In this document: piece by piece, positions 6,970 through 15,717 of the stretch | How positions within the stretch are numbered: the first letter of the stretch is position 1 | Layout of the letters: every line of letters begins with the position of its first letter | Source: Gammaproteobacteria bacterium | GTDB lineage: Bacteria; Pseudomonadota; Gammaproteobacteria; Burkholderiales; Thiobacillaceae | Length of the DNA: 19,798 nucleotides | Direction of reading: 5' to 3' | Assembly (NCBI GenBank): GCA_018820745.1 | Contig: JAHJNP010000223.1 | Location: forward strand, 1-19,798 | Position numbers and translations under genes: made by a program | The notes under the pieces: model-generated | Seen by the model: only the letters and a program-made list of their open reading frames with translations | What the model was told of the DNA's origin: nothing | Database searches by the model: none

Positions 6970-9900
6970 CTACGCCAGAGGCGCTGCCGTTTTGCCAGAA
7001 GCCGCCCGGTGCTGACGCATAAACACGTCCAGGTCGGCCGGTGCCAGCGGCCGGCTGAACAGAAAACCCTGTATGTCCTGGCATCCCTCATCGCGCAGAA
7101 ACGCCAGCTGGGCCTCGGTTTCCACCCCTTCGGCAATGATTCCCAGCCGCAGGCTGCGTGCCAGCTGGATGACTGCGCGGACAATGGCGGCATTGTCCGG
7201 ATCGGTGTTGACGTCGCGCACGAAGGAGCGATCGATCTTCAGCCGGTCGACTGCAAACCGCTTGAGATAGCTGAGCGACGAATAACCGGTGCCGAAATCG
7301 TCGATCGACAACCGCACCCCCAACGTCTTGAGCTGGCGCACCGTGTCAAGCATGTTTTCCACGTCTTGCAGCAGGATGGATTCGGTCAGTTCGAGTTCCA
7401 GCAAATGCGCCGGCAGACCGCTTCTGGCAAGCGCACCCGCTACCGTTTCGATCAGGTTGGCACGGCGGAACTGCAGGGCGGACAGATTGACCGACATGGT
7501 CAGGTCGGGCCATCCAGCCTGCCGCAAGGCCTGCGCCTGACGGCAGGCTTCCTCCATCACCCAGGCGCCGATCGGCACGATGAGGCCGCAGTCCTCCGCC
7601 ACCGGAATAAAGCGGGCTGGCACGACGTTGCCCAGTTCCGGGTTGTGCCAGCGCAGCAATGCCTCCATCCCGATCACCCTGCCGCTGCCGATCTCCAGTT
7701 GCGGTTGGTAGTGCAGGGAAAACTCGGCCCGGAGGAGTGCCTGGCTCAGCCGGTTCTGCAGCAGCAGATGCTCGTGTACCTGCAGGTTCATCTTGTCGTC
7801 GAAGAAGCGGTAGATATTGCGGCCCGCGTCCTTGGCGTTGTACATCGCCGTATCGGCTTTCTGCAGCAAGCTGTCGAAATCCTTGCCATCTTCTGGGTAT
7901 ACCGCGATACCGATGCTGCAAGAGGTATTCAGCACATGGCCGTTGATCTCCGCGGGCTCGGCCAGTTGCGCAAGGATATTGCTCGCGATGCGTTCAACGG
8001 TTTCGAGGTCGGGAATCTCGTTCAGCAGCAGGATGAATTCGTCGCCGCCCTGCCGACTGATGGTGTCGCTCTCGCGCGTGCAGTCGGACAGACGCGTGAC
8101 CACTTCCTGCAGCAAACGATCGCCGGCCACATGCCCGAGCGTATCGTTCACCACCTTGAAATTGTCCAGGTCGAGGAACAGCATGGCCACCCACGCCCGC
8201 GACCGTTCCGCCACCGCCATGGCATGCTCGAAGCGGTCGCGCAGCAGGATGCGGTTGGGCAGGCCGGTGAGCACATCGTGGTGGGCGAGGAATTCGATGC
8301 GCGCCTCGGTCATCCTGCGCTCGGTGATGTCCCGGTCGACGCCCTGGAATCCGATCAGGTGCCCGGCTTCGCTGAAAAGCGCCGATGCATTGGATTCGAT
8401 AGTGCGATAACTGCCGTTTCGGTGACGCCAGCGCAGCACGATGTCCTGCCAGCCTTGCTGGGCAGACACCGCATTTTTCAGTGTCTTGTGCAGCAGCCGC
8501 ACATCGTCCGGATGCACCAGGCTGGCGGAATCCATGACCCGAAACTCCTCTGTGCTGTAGCCCAGATTGGCCAGGCCCCGCTGATTGCTGTAGACATGCC
8601 GGCCGTGCGTGTCGATTGACCAGATCCAGTCGGCAGAATGTTCAGCCATGGCGCGGAAACGTGCCTCGCTCTCGCGCAACGCTTCTTCGGCGCGCCTGCG
8701 CTCGGTGATGTCCACGAAATTGACAACCGCGCCCACCAGCTCGCCATCGCGGTACATGGGATGCGACCAGTATTCCACCGGAAAGCTGCTGCCGTCCTTG
8801 CGCCAATGGACCTCGCTGTCGATATGCGTGGGGGTTCCCTGCAGGGTGGAGCAGCGAACCTTACAATCTTCCTTGGGGTACGGACGGCCGTCCGAGTAAC
8901 TGTGATGAATAAGCTGATGCACGCTCTTGCCGAGCATCTCCTCGTGCGTATAACCCACCATGTTGAGGCAGGCCGGATTCACGAAGGTGCAGAGGCCCTG
9001 GGTATCGACTCCGAAGATCGCCTCGGAAGAAGAATCCAGCAGCAAGCGGAAGCGCGCCTCGCTCTCGCGCAGGGCCGCCAGCGATGCGCGATGGCCGATG
9101 GCCATGCCGAGATCACCCGCCAGTTTTTCCAGCAGGATTACTTTATCCAGCCCGAACGCGTGCGCTTCATGGCTATAGACATTGAGTGCGCCAACCACCC
9201 GTCCATTCACCCGCAACGGCGTTGCCGCCGACGAACGATATCCCTGCGCGCGTGCGCGTTCCCGCCACGGCGCGAACCGCTGGTTGATCTCGGTATCGTT
9301 GTTGACCACCGTGGTGCCCATGCGGATTGCGGTGCCGGTAGGCCCCCGCCCTTGCGGCGAGTCATCGCAACGGATGTCCGCAGGCGTGAGATAGTCCCGG
9401 ACGAACCCGGCCTCGGCAACCGGCCTCAATGTCTTGCCGTCTTCTTCCACCAGACCGATCCAGGCCATGCGAAACAGGTCATCCCGGATCATTTCATGAC
9501 AGATGCGCATCATCAGCTCCGGTTCGGACAATTCCGCCATGAACATCTGATTGACCGCTGCTATCGTCTGCAAAAGCAGATTGCGGCGCTGCATGACGAG
9601 CGCTGTGCGGTGCTGCTCGGTCACATCGCGCAGGCTGCCCACCATGCGCACAGGCTTGCCGTCGTCGTTGCGCTTCACGACCTTGCCGCGGTTCTGCACC
9701 CAGATCACGTTGCCGTCGGCGTGCTGGACACGGTGCTCGCAATCAAACACGGTCTCGCCGCCCAGACAGTTCTGGATGAGCGCCATTACCTTGTCCCGCT
9801 CCATTTCATGCACGCGGGCGAGCGCCTTCTGCCAGGTGTGCTCGAGCTGACGCGGACTCAGCCCCATCAGCCGCGCCCACTGCGCATTGTGTCGAATCCG

Positions 9901-10272
9901 TCCGCTGGCGAGTTCCCATTCCCAGATGCCGTCGCCGATGATGGCCAGGGCATGGGCCTGCTCATCCCCGGCGACGGGCGAATCGCGGCTCGACTTGACC
10001 GCCGTCTTCGCACCGGGATCATGCCCCTCCGCCAGCAACGCTTTGGCAGCACGGCGCTGCGTTCTCGCCGCGCTGAGCGACATCTCCGGATAGGTCCCCA
10101 GGGCCAGGGTTTTACGCTGACCGTTAAAGCCGTAATCCAGCCGCCAGCAGCGCGAGCCATCCGGCCGCACCAGCAGATACATGCCGCCCCCGTCTGCCAG
10201 TTTGAGCGGCTTGTTGGCAGGCATTGTCTGGCGGATCAGGCTGTCGGTGAGAGGCATTGCCACAGGGGCCAT
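6970..10272 (-). CDS. Integrase arm-binding domain fused to PAS-GAF-PAS-PAS-GGDEF-EAL protein
   Basis: Long cytosolic c-di-GMP signalling protein, 1100 aa, with no membrane helix. Residues 6-90 match the N-terminal arm-DNA-binding domain (DUF4102/Arm-DNA-bind_3) of P4-type tyrosine integrases. They show the MPLTD start, LADGGGMYLLV, WRLDYGFNGQRKTLALGTYP, SLSAAR and the closing AEGHDPG. No catalytic recombinase domain follows. Instead come PAS (about 105-225, ending RDVTEQ), GAF (about 230-395), PAS (about 400-528, ending VDITERR), PAS (about 535-655, ending RDITERR), GGDEF (655-820) and EAL (832-1085). GGDEF (742-746) is preceded by an RxxD site (RESD, 733-736). EAL (870-872), NLS, ELTES, DDFGTG and AEGVE are intact. 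The frame is uninterrupted. The integrase-like start would be the Met at residue 6 (10257), and neither candidate start has a clear ribosome binding site. The carbonic anhydrase gene is divergent. Confidence 0.93.
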   Translation of the reverse strand: MAPVAMPLTDSLIRQTMPANKPLKLADGGGMYLLVRPDGSRCWRLDYGFNGQRKTLALGTYPEMSLSAARTQRRAAKALLAEGHDPGAKTAVKSSRDSPVAGDEQAHALAIIGDGIWEWELASGRIRHNAQWARLMGLSPRQLEHTWQKALARVHEMERDKVMALIQNCLGGETVFDCEHRVQHADGNVIWVQNRGKVVKRNDDGKPVRMVGSLRDVTEQHRTALVMQRRNLLLQTIAAVNQMFMAELSEPELMMRICHEMIRDDLFRMAWIGLVEEDGKTLRPVAEAGFVRDYLTPADIRCDDSPQGRGPTGTAIRMGTTVVNNDTEINQRFAPWRERARAQGYRSSAATPLRVNGRVVGALNVYSHEAHAFGLDKVILLEKLAGDLGMAIGHRASLAALRESEARFRLLLDSSSEAIFGVDTQGLCTFVNPACLNMVGYTHEEMLGKSVHQLIHHSYSDGRPYPKEDCKVRCSTLQGTPTHIDSEVHWRKDGSSFPVEYWSHPMYRDGELVGAVVNFVDITERRRAEEALRESEARFRAMAEHSADWIWSIDTHGRHVYSNQRGLANLGYSTEEFRVMDSASLVHPDDVRLLHKTLKNAVSAQQGWQDIVLRWRHRNGSYRTIESNASALFSEAGHLIGFQGVDRDITERRMTEARIEFLAHHDVLTGLPNRILLRDRFEHAMAVAERSRAWVAMLFLDLDNFKVVNDTLGHVAGDRLLQEVVTRLSDCTRESDTISRQGGDEFILLLNEIPDLETVERIASNILAQLAEPAEINGHVLNTSCSIGIAVYPEDGKDFDSLLQKADTAMYNAKDAGRNIYRFFDDKMNLQVHEHLLLQNRLSQALLRAEFSLHYQPQLEIGSGRVIGMEALLRWHNPELGNVVPARFIPVAEDCGLIVPIGAWVMEEACRQAQALRQAGWPDLTMSVNLSALQFRRANLIETVAGALARSGLPAHLLELELTESILLQDVENMLDTVRQLKTLGVRLSIDDFGTGYSSLSYLKRFAVDRLKIDRSFVRDVNTDPDNAAIVRAVIQLARSLRLGIIAEGVETEAQLAFLRDEGCQDIQGFLFSRPLAPADLDVFMRQHRAASGKTAAPLA
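9988..10257 (-). other. DUF4102-like integrase arm-DNA-binding segment within the fusion protein
   Basis: This is the coding stretch for residues 6-95 of the fusion protein. It has the length and residue order of the complete three-stranded arm-binding domain of P4-type integrases and stops just where the core-binding domain of an integrase would begin. In integrases this domain recognises arm-type sites near the attachment site. The rest of the integrase (R-H-R-Y catalytic residues) is absent from the window. Confidence 0.78.
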
Positions 10273-10589
10273 GACGGCTTGAAAGGGATATCCGGAGGCA
10301 GCATCCTACCCACCGGATCACGTCGCGCATACCGTCAATAAGGTCCGGGACAGGATGGTACGAACGGCAGAGGAAAACCCTAAAACAAATAATGTTTTCA
10401 TCAGGCTACCGCTTGGAGCCGTCCGGTCGGCCACGCGCCCGGCGCATTGCCTATACTGGATTTTCGCAACCGGTCGCCGACTGGACCGGACGTCAGGCAG
10501 ACTACTCCGCAGGACGGCCCGATGTCGCGACAAGCGCACGCCGCCTGCAGGCAATGCACGCGACCTTGAAACTGGATAAGGAGACCCGC
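10273..10589. promoter_or_regulatory. Divergent intergenic region between the c-di-GMP fusion and carbonic anhydrase genes
   Basis: These 317 bp must carry the promoters of both flanking genes. Visible elements are an inverted repeat ATCCGG/CCGGAT (10290-10295 and 10313-10318), an A+T-rich patch with AAAAC/GTTTT symmetry (about 10382-10398), and a TATACT that could be a -10 element for the plus-strand gene (10452-10457) without a convincing -35. No tRNA-like 3' end, integrase attachment repeat or further gene is evident. Confidence 0.4.
10579..10584 (+). promoter_or_regulatory. Ribosome binding site of the carbonic anhydrase gene
   Basis: AAGGAG, about 6 nt before the ATG at 10590, decides the start. 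The reading frame itself is open 198 bp further upstream, but that extension has no family similarity. Confidence 0.6.
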
Positions 10590-11171
10590 ATGAGCACAAT
10601 CCGGAACGAAGTCCTGTCAGCCAACCAGACCTACGCTTCCAATTTCGGCGACAAGGGCAAGCTACCGATGCCCCCGGGCCGGCATTTCGCCATCCTCCCC
10701 TGCATGGATGCCCGCCTCGATCCGGCCAAGTATGCCGGCCTGGCCGAGGGCGATGCCCACGTCATCCGCAATGCAGGCGGTCGCGCCAGCGACGACGCCA
10801 TCCGTTCGCTGGTGATTTCCTACAAACTGCTGGGCACCCGCGAGTGGTTCGTCATCCACCACACCGACTGCGGCATGGAAACCTTCACCGACGACGTCAT
10901 GCGCAAACTGCTGCGCAGCAGCCTCAAGACCGCCAGCGTCGACGCCAGCGGCTGGCACGATGCCGGCGGCGGGGGCGGCTCGCCCGAAGGCGAACACATC
11001 AGCTGGCTCACCATTCCCCACCAGGAGCAGAGCGTGCTCGAAGACGTGCAACGCATCCGCAACCATCCCCTGGTGCCCGGCGACATCCCCATCTACGGCT
11101 ACATCTACGACGTGAAAAGCGGCAGGCTGATCGAGGTGCCGGCCGCCACTGAGGCGGGCCGGGCACGATAG
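10590..11171 (+). CDS. Beta-class carbonic anhydrase-like protein
   Basis: Zinc enzyme interconverting CO2 and bicarbonate, 193 aa, cytosolic (no signal peptide). The beta-class ligands are visible: C38 in LPCMDARLD, then H91 and C94 in HHTDCGM. The D40/R42 dyad that gates zinc coordination is also present. The arrangement resembles the short mycobacterial Rv1284-type enzymes rather than the longer plant-type enzymes. An insertion with a glycine run ([13 protein letters not shown]) follows the central helices. In an autotrophic or CO2-fixing betaproteobacterium it could supply bicarbonate, but no carboxysome or Rubisco genes are in view. The ATG at 10590 is chosen because AAGGAG precedes it. 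It is convergent with a lipoprotein gene. Confidence 0.87.
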   Translation: MSTIRNEVLSANQTYASNFGDKGKLPMPPGRHFAILPCMDARLDPAKYAGLAEGDAHVIRNAGGRASDDAIRSLVISYKLLGTREWFVIHHTDCGMETFTDDVMRKLLRSSLKTASVDASGWHDAGGGGGSPEGEHISWLTIPHQEQSVLEDVQRIRNHPLVPGDIPIYGYIYDVKSGRLIEVPAATEAGRAR

Positions 11172-11177
11172 CAGCGC

Positions 11178-11213
11178 GGCGGGGGGTGGCGCAAACGGCC
11201 GCCCCCGCCACCC
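11178..11213. terminator. G+C-rich hairpin between convergent genes
   Basis: Alternative 8-bp stems, GGCGGGGG/CCCCCGCC (11178-11185 with 11202-11209) or GGGTGGCG/CGCCACCC (11184-11191 with 11206-11213), fill the 42 bp between the stops of the carbonic anhydrase and lipoprotein genes. A T-tract is nearly absent, so termination is inferred from position. Confidence 0.4.
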
Positions 11214-11672
11214 TTATCGCGGCACCACGCGGGCGTTCTCGCCGCTGCCCTCGACGCGCACGCGCATGCCTTCGCGGAGGCGATTGTCGACCGGTTGCGT
11301 AATCGTCACGCGGCCCCCGGTCACCATGTCGACGCTGATCCGCTGCGCATTCTTTTTGGAGACCTTGCTCTCGGCATAGGTGCCTGCCGCACCGCCCAAC
11401 ACCGCACCCGCCACCGTGGCGGTGGTGCTGTCGCCCATCCCGGCTCCAAGCAGGCCGCCGGCAACCGCGCCCACGGCCGTCCCCACACCAAGTTTGTAAT
11501 CGTCATCCACCTGGATATTTTCGAGCTGGGCGATGGTGCCGTCGCGTTCCGCCTGGCTTGCCACCGTCGTGCCCGTCTCGCCATATTTCGTTCCACCCAG
11601 GCTGCCCATTTCGGCGCAGCCGCCCGCCAGGACCACACACAACACCCATGGCAACGCAATCCGCTGGTTCAT
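11214..11672 (-). CDS. Glycine-zipper (17-kDa antigen/SlyB-like) outer membrane lipoprotein
   Basis: Predicted lipoprotein of 152 aa. The signal sequence MNQRIALPWVLCVVLAGGC ends in the lipobox LAGGC, with the cysteine at residue 19 to be lipidated. The residue after it is Ala, compatible with outer-membrane sorting. A central glycine-zipper hairpin (GVGTAVGAVAGGLLGAGMGD and AVLGGAAGTYAESKV) is the Rick_17kDa_Anti/glycine-zipper 2TM signature. The C-terminal 50 residues look like a small beta domain (VTITQPVDNRLREGMRVRVEG). Such proteins stabilise the envelope; the precise role is unknown. The ATG at 11672 is preferred because AAGGAG lies 7 nt before it. The ATG at 11678 is too close to that block. 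Confidence 0.85.
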   Translation of the reverse strand: MNQRIALPWVLCVVLAGGCAEMGSLGGTKYGETGTTVASQAERDGTIAQLENIQVDDDYKLGVGTAVGAVAGGLLGAGMGDSTTATVAGAVLGGAAGTYAESKVSKKNAQRISVDMVTGGRVTITQPVDNRLREGMRVRVEGSGENARVVPR

Positions 11673-11890
11673 GGCCATACTCCTTCTTGAATTTGGGAGT
11701 ATCCAGTTTAGGAAAAAATCGAACACATAGCGCTGCTGCCAAGCCACTGCAGAAATTCATGATCATCCGCCCCTTCACACCGCCGTCTGGATGCGGGGAC
11801 CGGTAAGATGGGCAGAAATGATCATGACTTTCAAATAGAATCCCCCAGGCGTCCTCGCCCCTCAAATCCACGCGTACAGAAAACCCGCTC

Positions 11891-13021
11891 ATGAACGATC
11901 TGGCACAACAACTCGGCCTTTCCTTCCTGGCCGCATCCTGGCTTCCCCAGGTGCTGATGTTGATTGCCGCTGTCGTCGTCGTCAATCTAGGCGCCTACTA
12001 CCTGCTGCGCCATGTCGAGAAGATCGCCGCGCGCACCTCGGCCGTCTGGGACGACGCCCTGATCAGGTCCGCCCGCAAACCCCTGACGCTCATCGTCTGG
12101 GTAGCGGGTGTGGCCTTCGCCTTCCAGATCGTGCACGAGCACAGCGGGGCGCCCATCTTCGCTTTTGTCATTCCCACCCGCGACACGGTCATCATCGCCG
12201 CACTGGCGTGGTTCCTGCTGAAACTGATCAGCCATGCCACCCATTCCATCATGACCCGCAGCGCGGTGATGAAGGATGCGCTGGACCACACCACGATCGA
12301 CGCCCTCTCCAAGCTGGGTCGATTCACGGTCGTCATCATCTCCGCCCTGGTCATCCTGCAAACCCTGGGCTTCAGCGTGTCCGGCGTGCTGGCCTTTGGC
12401 GGCATCGGCGGCATTGCCGTGGGGTTCGCCGCCAAGGACATGCTGGCCAACTTCTTCGGCGGCCTGACCATCTACCTGGACCGCCCGTTTGCGGTGGGCG
12501 AATGGATCCGCTCGCCGGAAAAACAGATCGAAGGCACGGTGGAATACATCGGCTGGCGCCACACCCGCGTGCGCGCCTTCAACAAGAACCCGATCTACGT
12601 GCCGAACGCCCTCTTCACCACCATCGTGGTGGAAAACCCCACCCGCATGACCAACCGGCGAATCAAGGAAACCATCGGCATCCGCTATGCCGACCTCGGC
12701 AAGATGGCTGCCATCGTGGCCGACGTGAAGGCCAAGCTGCAGGCCCACCCCGAGATCGACACCGACGCCACCCTGATCGTCAATTTCAACGAATTTGCTG
12801 CATCCTCACTGGATTTCTTCATCTACACCTTCACCAAAACCGTCGAGTGGGTGCACTTCCACGAGGTCAAGCAGGATGTACTGCTGAAAGTCGCGGCCAT
12901 CATCCAGGCCCACGGCGCGGAAATCGCCTTCCCCACCCGCACCCTGCATATCGAATCCGGCCCGGACATGGCGCAGACCGGTTCGGGGGAGCCTCCCACC
13001 CTATGCCGGGAGGCTGGCTGA
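11891..13021 (+). CDS. MscS-family small-conductance mechanosensitive channel
   Basis: Inner-membrane tension-gated channel that releases solutes on hypo-osmotic shock, 376 aa. Hydrophobic helices lie at about 16-38, 68-84, 98-116 and 140-160. The pore-lining helix carries the MscS signature, GVLAFGGIGGIAVGFAAKDM followed by LANFFGG. The cytoplasmic beta domain then reads DRPFAVGEWI, VEYIGWRHTRVRAFN and YVPNALF, and the C-terminal alpha-beta domain follows. With extra N-terminal helices it resembles YnaI-like members rather than the minimal 286-aa MscS. No strong ribosome binding site is seen before the ATG. It is divergent from the lipoprotein gene across 218 bp. A GC hairpin overlaps its last codons. 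Confidence 0.93.
   Translation: MNDLAQQLGLSFLAASWLPQVLMLIAAVVVVNLGAYYLLRHVEKIAARTSAVWDDALIRSARKPLTLIVWVAGVAFAFQIVHEHSGAPIFAFVIPTRDTVIIAALAWFLLKLISHATHSIMTRSAVMKDALDHTTIDALSKLGRFTVVIISALVILQTLGFSVSGVLAFGGIGGIAVGFAAKDMLANFFGGLTIYLDRPFAVGEWIRSPEKQIEGTVEYIGWRHTRVRAFNKNPIYVPNALFTTIVVENPTRMTNRRIKETIGIRYADLGKMAAIVADVKAKLQAHPEIDTDATLIVNFNEFAASSLDFFIYTFTKTVEWVHFHEVKQDVLLKVAAIIQAHGAEIAFPTRTLHIESGPDMAQTGSGEPPTLCREAG
12990..13015 (+). terminator. Hairpin overlapping the 3' end of the MscS gene
   Basis: A perfect 8-bp inverted repeat AGCCTCCC/GGGAGGCT with a 10-nt loop lies in the last codons of the channel gene. No U-run follows, so it may be a structure protecting the transcript 3' end rather than a classic terminator. 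Confidence 0.3.
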
Positions 13022-13383
13022 CGCAACAAACAGGCAAATCCGGGCGATTGGCGGCCACTTTTTTGCGCCAGCCTACGCATGAAGCACCTATTGGCGGCTT
13101 AATCGATTTCGTCAGGCCGTTCAGGGCGCCGCAGCCCAGGCCCACAGTGGGCGTATGCCGCCTGCCTTGCCAAGACAGGCCATCCCCCCCATACTGTCGA
13201 GTGCATTAGTCTTTTGGTTTGTCCCTCCGGCCCCTGGCGGGCATCTTGTCGGCTCTCCTCATTAGCAGCCGCGCCGCGCAACCCCGGCGCGGCTGCCGCA
13301 GTTCCCACTGAGACTTTCGCACACCCCCACGCCGGTGCACGGCTTCGTCGCGCCATCGGCCAAGCATCATGAGGAATCAAAAC
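13022..13383 (+). promoter_or_regulatory. Structured region upstream of the second infA
   Basis: This 362-bp stretch has no supported gene. It holds three ordered inverted repeats: GCCCAC-A-GTGGGC at 13140-13152, GCCTG..CTTG/CAAG..CAGGC at 13160-13180, and a perfect 11-bp stem with a 10-nt loop at 13265-13296. If transcribed with infA it would be a long, folded leader, as is seen for some cold-shock genes. Alternatively the first two are the terminator region of the MscS gene. Promoter elements could not be assigned. Confidence 0.35.
13265..13296. repeat. Perfect 11-bp inverted repeat upstream of infA
   Basis: GCAGCCGCGCC (13265-13275) and GGCGCGGCTGC (13286-13296) can form an 11-bp stem with a 10-nt loop, all Watson-Crick. 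No T-tract follows on the plus strand, which argues against a simple intrinsic terminator. Confidence 0.6.
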
Positions 13384-13641
13384 ATGGCAAAAGAAGAACT
13401 TGTAGAAATGGAAGGCGTCGTCAGCGAAGTGCTGCCGCAAACCCGCTTCCGCGTCACCCTGGACAACGGTTTCGAAATCACCGCCTACGCATCCGGCAAA
13501 ATGCGCAAGCACCGCATCCGCATCCTGGCCGGCGACAAGGTCACCATCGAAATGTCGCCCTACGACCTCACCAAAGGTCGCATCAACTTCCGCCACAAGG
13601 ACACCAACTCCGGTCCGCGGCCGGCGATGCAAAGAAGGTAA
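13384..13641 (+). CDS. infA: Translation initiation factor IF-1, second (accessory) copy
   Basis: S1/OB-fold initiation factor of 85 aa that occupies the 30S A site with IF-2 and IF-3. The core reads [40 protein letters not shown] and the [10 protein letters not shown] ending typical of IF-1. It then continues with a basic tail of about 15 residues ([18 protein letters not shown] region) not found in the usual 72-aa form. Betaproteobacteria often carry such a second, longer infA outside the ribosomal-protein operon. No ribosomal-protein genes flank it here. The start at 13384 is preceded by GAGGA at 13371-13375; an in-frame ATG at 13369 would overlap that site and is rejected. Confidence 0.9.
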   Translation: MAKEELVEMEGVVSEVLPQTRFRVTLDNGFEITAYASGKMRKHRIRILAGDKVTIEMSPYDLTKGRINFRHKDTNSGPRPAMQRR

Positions 13642-13736
13642 ATACCGATAAGGCACTGCGAAGGCTCAAGCCCGCAACGCCCGTTCACACCAGGCGCCTG
13701 TCATTCGGCGGAGCCTGTCGCAGGGATTGCCAACGA

Positions 13737-13752
13737 GCGGCACGCATGCCGC
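13737..13752. terminator. Short hairpin between convergent infA and L,D-transpeptidase genes
   Basis: GCGGCA-CGCA-TGCCGC forms a 6-bp stem with a 4-nt loop in the 172 bp between the convergent stops. There is no T-tract on either side, so the assignment is by position only. The rest of this spacer shows nothing recognisable. Confidence 0.25.
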
Positions 13753-13813
13753 CCCCTTCGCCCTCAGCCATTCAAACAATGTCCTCGGGACAGGCCGGTC
13801 GAAGGCTTGATCC

Positions 13814-15030
<1,217 letters not shown>

Positions 15031-15483
15031 ATGAAAAAATTCATGACAGTCGTAGCGCTGCTGCTGGCGGCGGGGTTTGCGCAGGCCGCCAATGACGGCC
15101 TCATTACCAAGAAGAGTGCGCACAGCGTGAAAGTGACCCTCGATCGCCTGGAAGCGGCCCTGGAGAAAAATGGTATCGGCGTCGCGCTACGCTGGAATCA
15201 CAGCGAGAAGGGCAAGGAGGTCGACATTCCCCTGCGCCCCACCGAGTTGCTCCTGTTCGGCAACCCAAAATTGGGCACCCACCTGTTCACCAGCAATCAG
15301 ACAGCAGGCATCGATCTGCCCCTGAAGGCCTTGGCCTGGGAGGACGCAAAAGGTCAGGTGTGGTTGACCTACAACGACCCGGCCTACATCGCCAAGCGCC
15401 ACCGCATCGGCGATCGTGACGACATCGTCGCCAAGATGAGCAAGGCCCTGGCCGGGCTTAGCGACGCTGCGACCAAGCCGTGA
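15031..15483 (+). CDS. Secreted DUF302 domain protein
   Basis: Periplasmic protein of unknown function, 150 aa. MKKFMTVVALLLAAGFAQAA is a classic Sec signal peptide with an AQA-A cleavage site at about residue 20. The mature part is a DUF302 domain: SVKVTLDRLEAALEKNGIGV, TELLLFGNPKLGTHLF, IDLPLKALAWEDAKGQVWLTYNDPAYIAKRH. The fold is small alpha/beta and no enzymatic residues are established. An AAGGAG block lies at 15016-15021 and AGG directly precedes the ATG. The frame extends upstream to 14911, but the signal peptide makes 15031 the convincing start. Confidence 0.87.
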   Translation: MKKFMTVVALLLAAGFAQAANDGLITKKSAHSVKVTLDRLEAALEKNGIGVALRWNHSEKGKEVDIPLRPTELLLFGNPKLGTHLFTSNQTAGIDLPLKALAWEDAKGQVWLTYNDPAYIAKRHRIGDRDDIVAKMSKALAGLSDAATKP

Positions 15484-15616
15484 TCCGCTATTCGCGGCGT
15501 CGATCTGCGGGGATGCGAATTTAGTCCACATCCGCCAAGGCCAAACCCAGCCGCGCTCACGACAAACCTACACTTCGACGGGGTCTTTCTTTTCGCGCTG
15601 CGCGCTATGGGCGCTA

Positions 15617-15676
15617 CCGGGGTCACCGGGGTCAGGTCTAGCCATGCCGGGGTCACCGGGGTCAGGTCTAGCCATG
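15617..15676. repeat. Perfect 30-bp tandem duplication
   Basis: Two identical 30-bp units (15617-15646 and 15647-15676) beginning CCGGGGTCACCGGGGTCAGG and ending TCTAGCCATG. Each unit contains CCGGGGTCA twice. On the minus strand it reads AGACCTGACCCCGG. That string resembles short repeats dispersed in many proteobacterial genomes near transposase-associated sequences, but I cannot verify this. It lies in the spacer between the DUF302 and DUF6064 genes. Confidence 0.85.
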
Positions 15677-15717
15677 TAGCGAAACAGCAAGCCCAAACTT
15701 GCCGGAAACACGATCCA

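Noticed and set aside
10273..10320. Possible c-di-GMP riboswitch (GCCTCCGG seen on the minus strand before the c-di-GMP gene)
   Set aside because: Only a short string resembles the GEMM core; the GNRA-type receptor helices and conserved flanks are missing.
6601..10341. Long plus-strand frames (672 and 567 codons) opposite the integrase-arm fusion gene
   Set aside because: They mirror the codon positions of the minus-strand gene and show no domain pattern, so they are antisense shadows.
10273..10589. tRNA or attachment site expected next to an integrase-like start
   Set aside because: No cloverleaf, T-loop GTTCRAATC-like string or repeated att core could be found.
13099..13656. Minus-strand frame of 185 codons covering infA and its leader
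   Set aside because: Runs antisense through the conserved infA and has no recognisable protein features.
15617..15676. CRISPR-like repeat
   Set aside because: The two units are directly adjacent with no spacer between them, and there are no cas genes.
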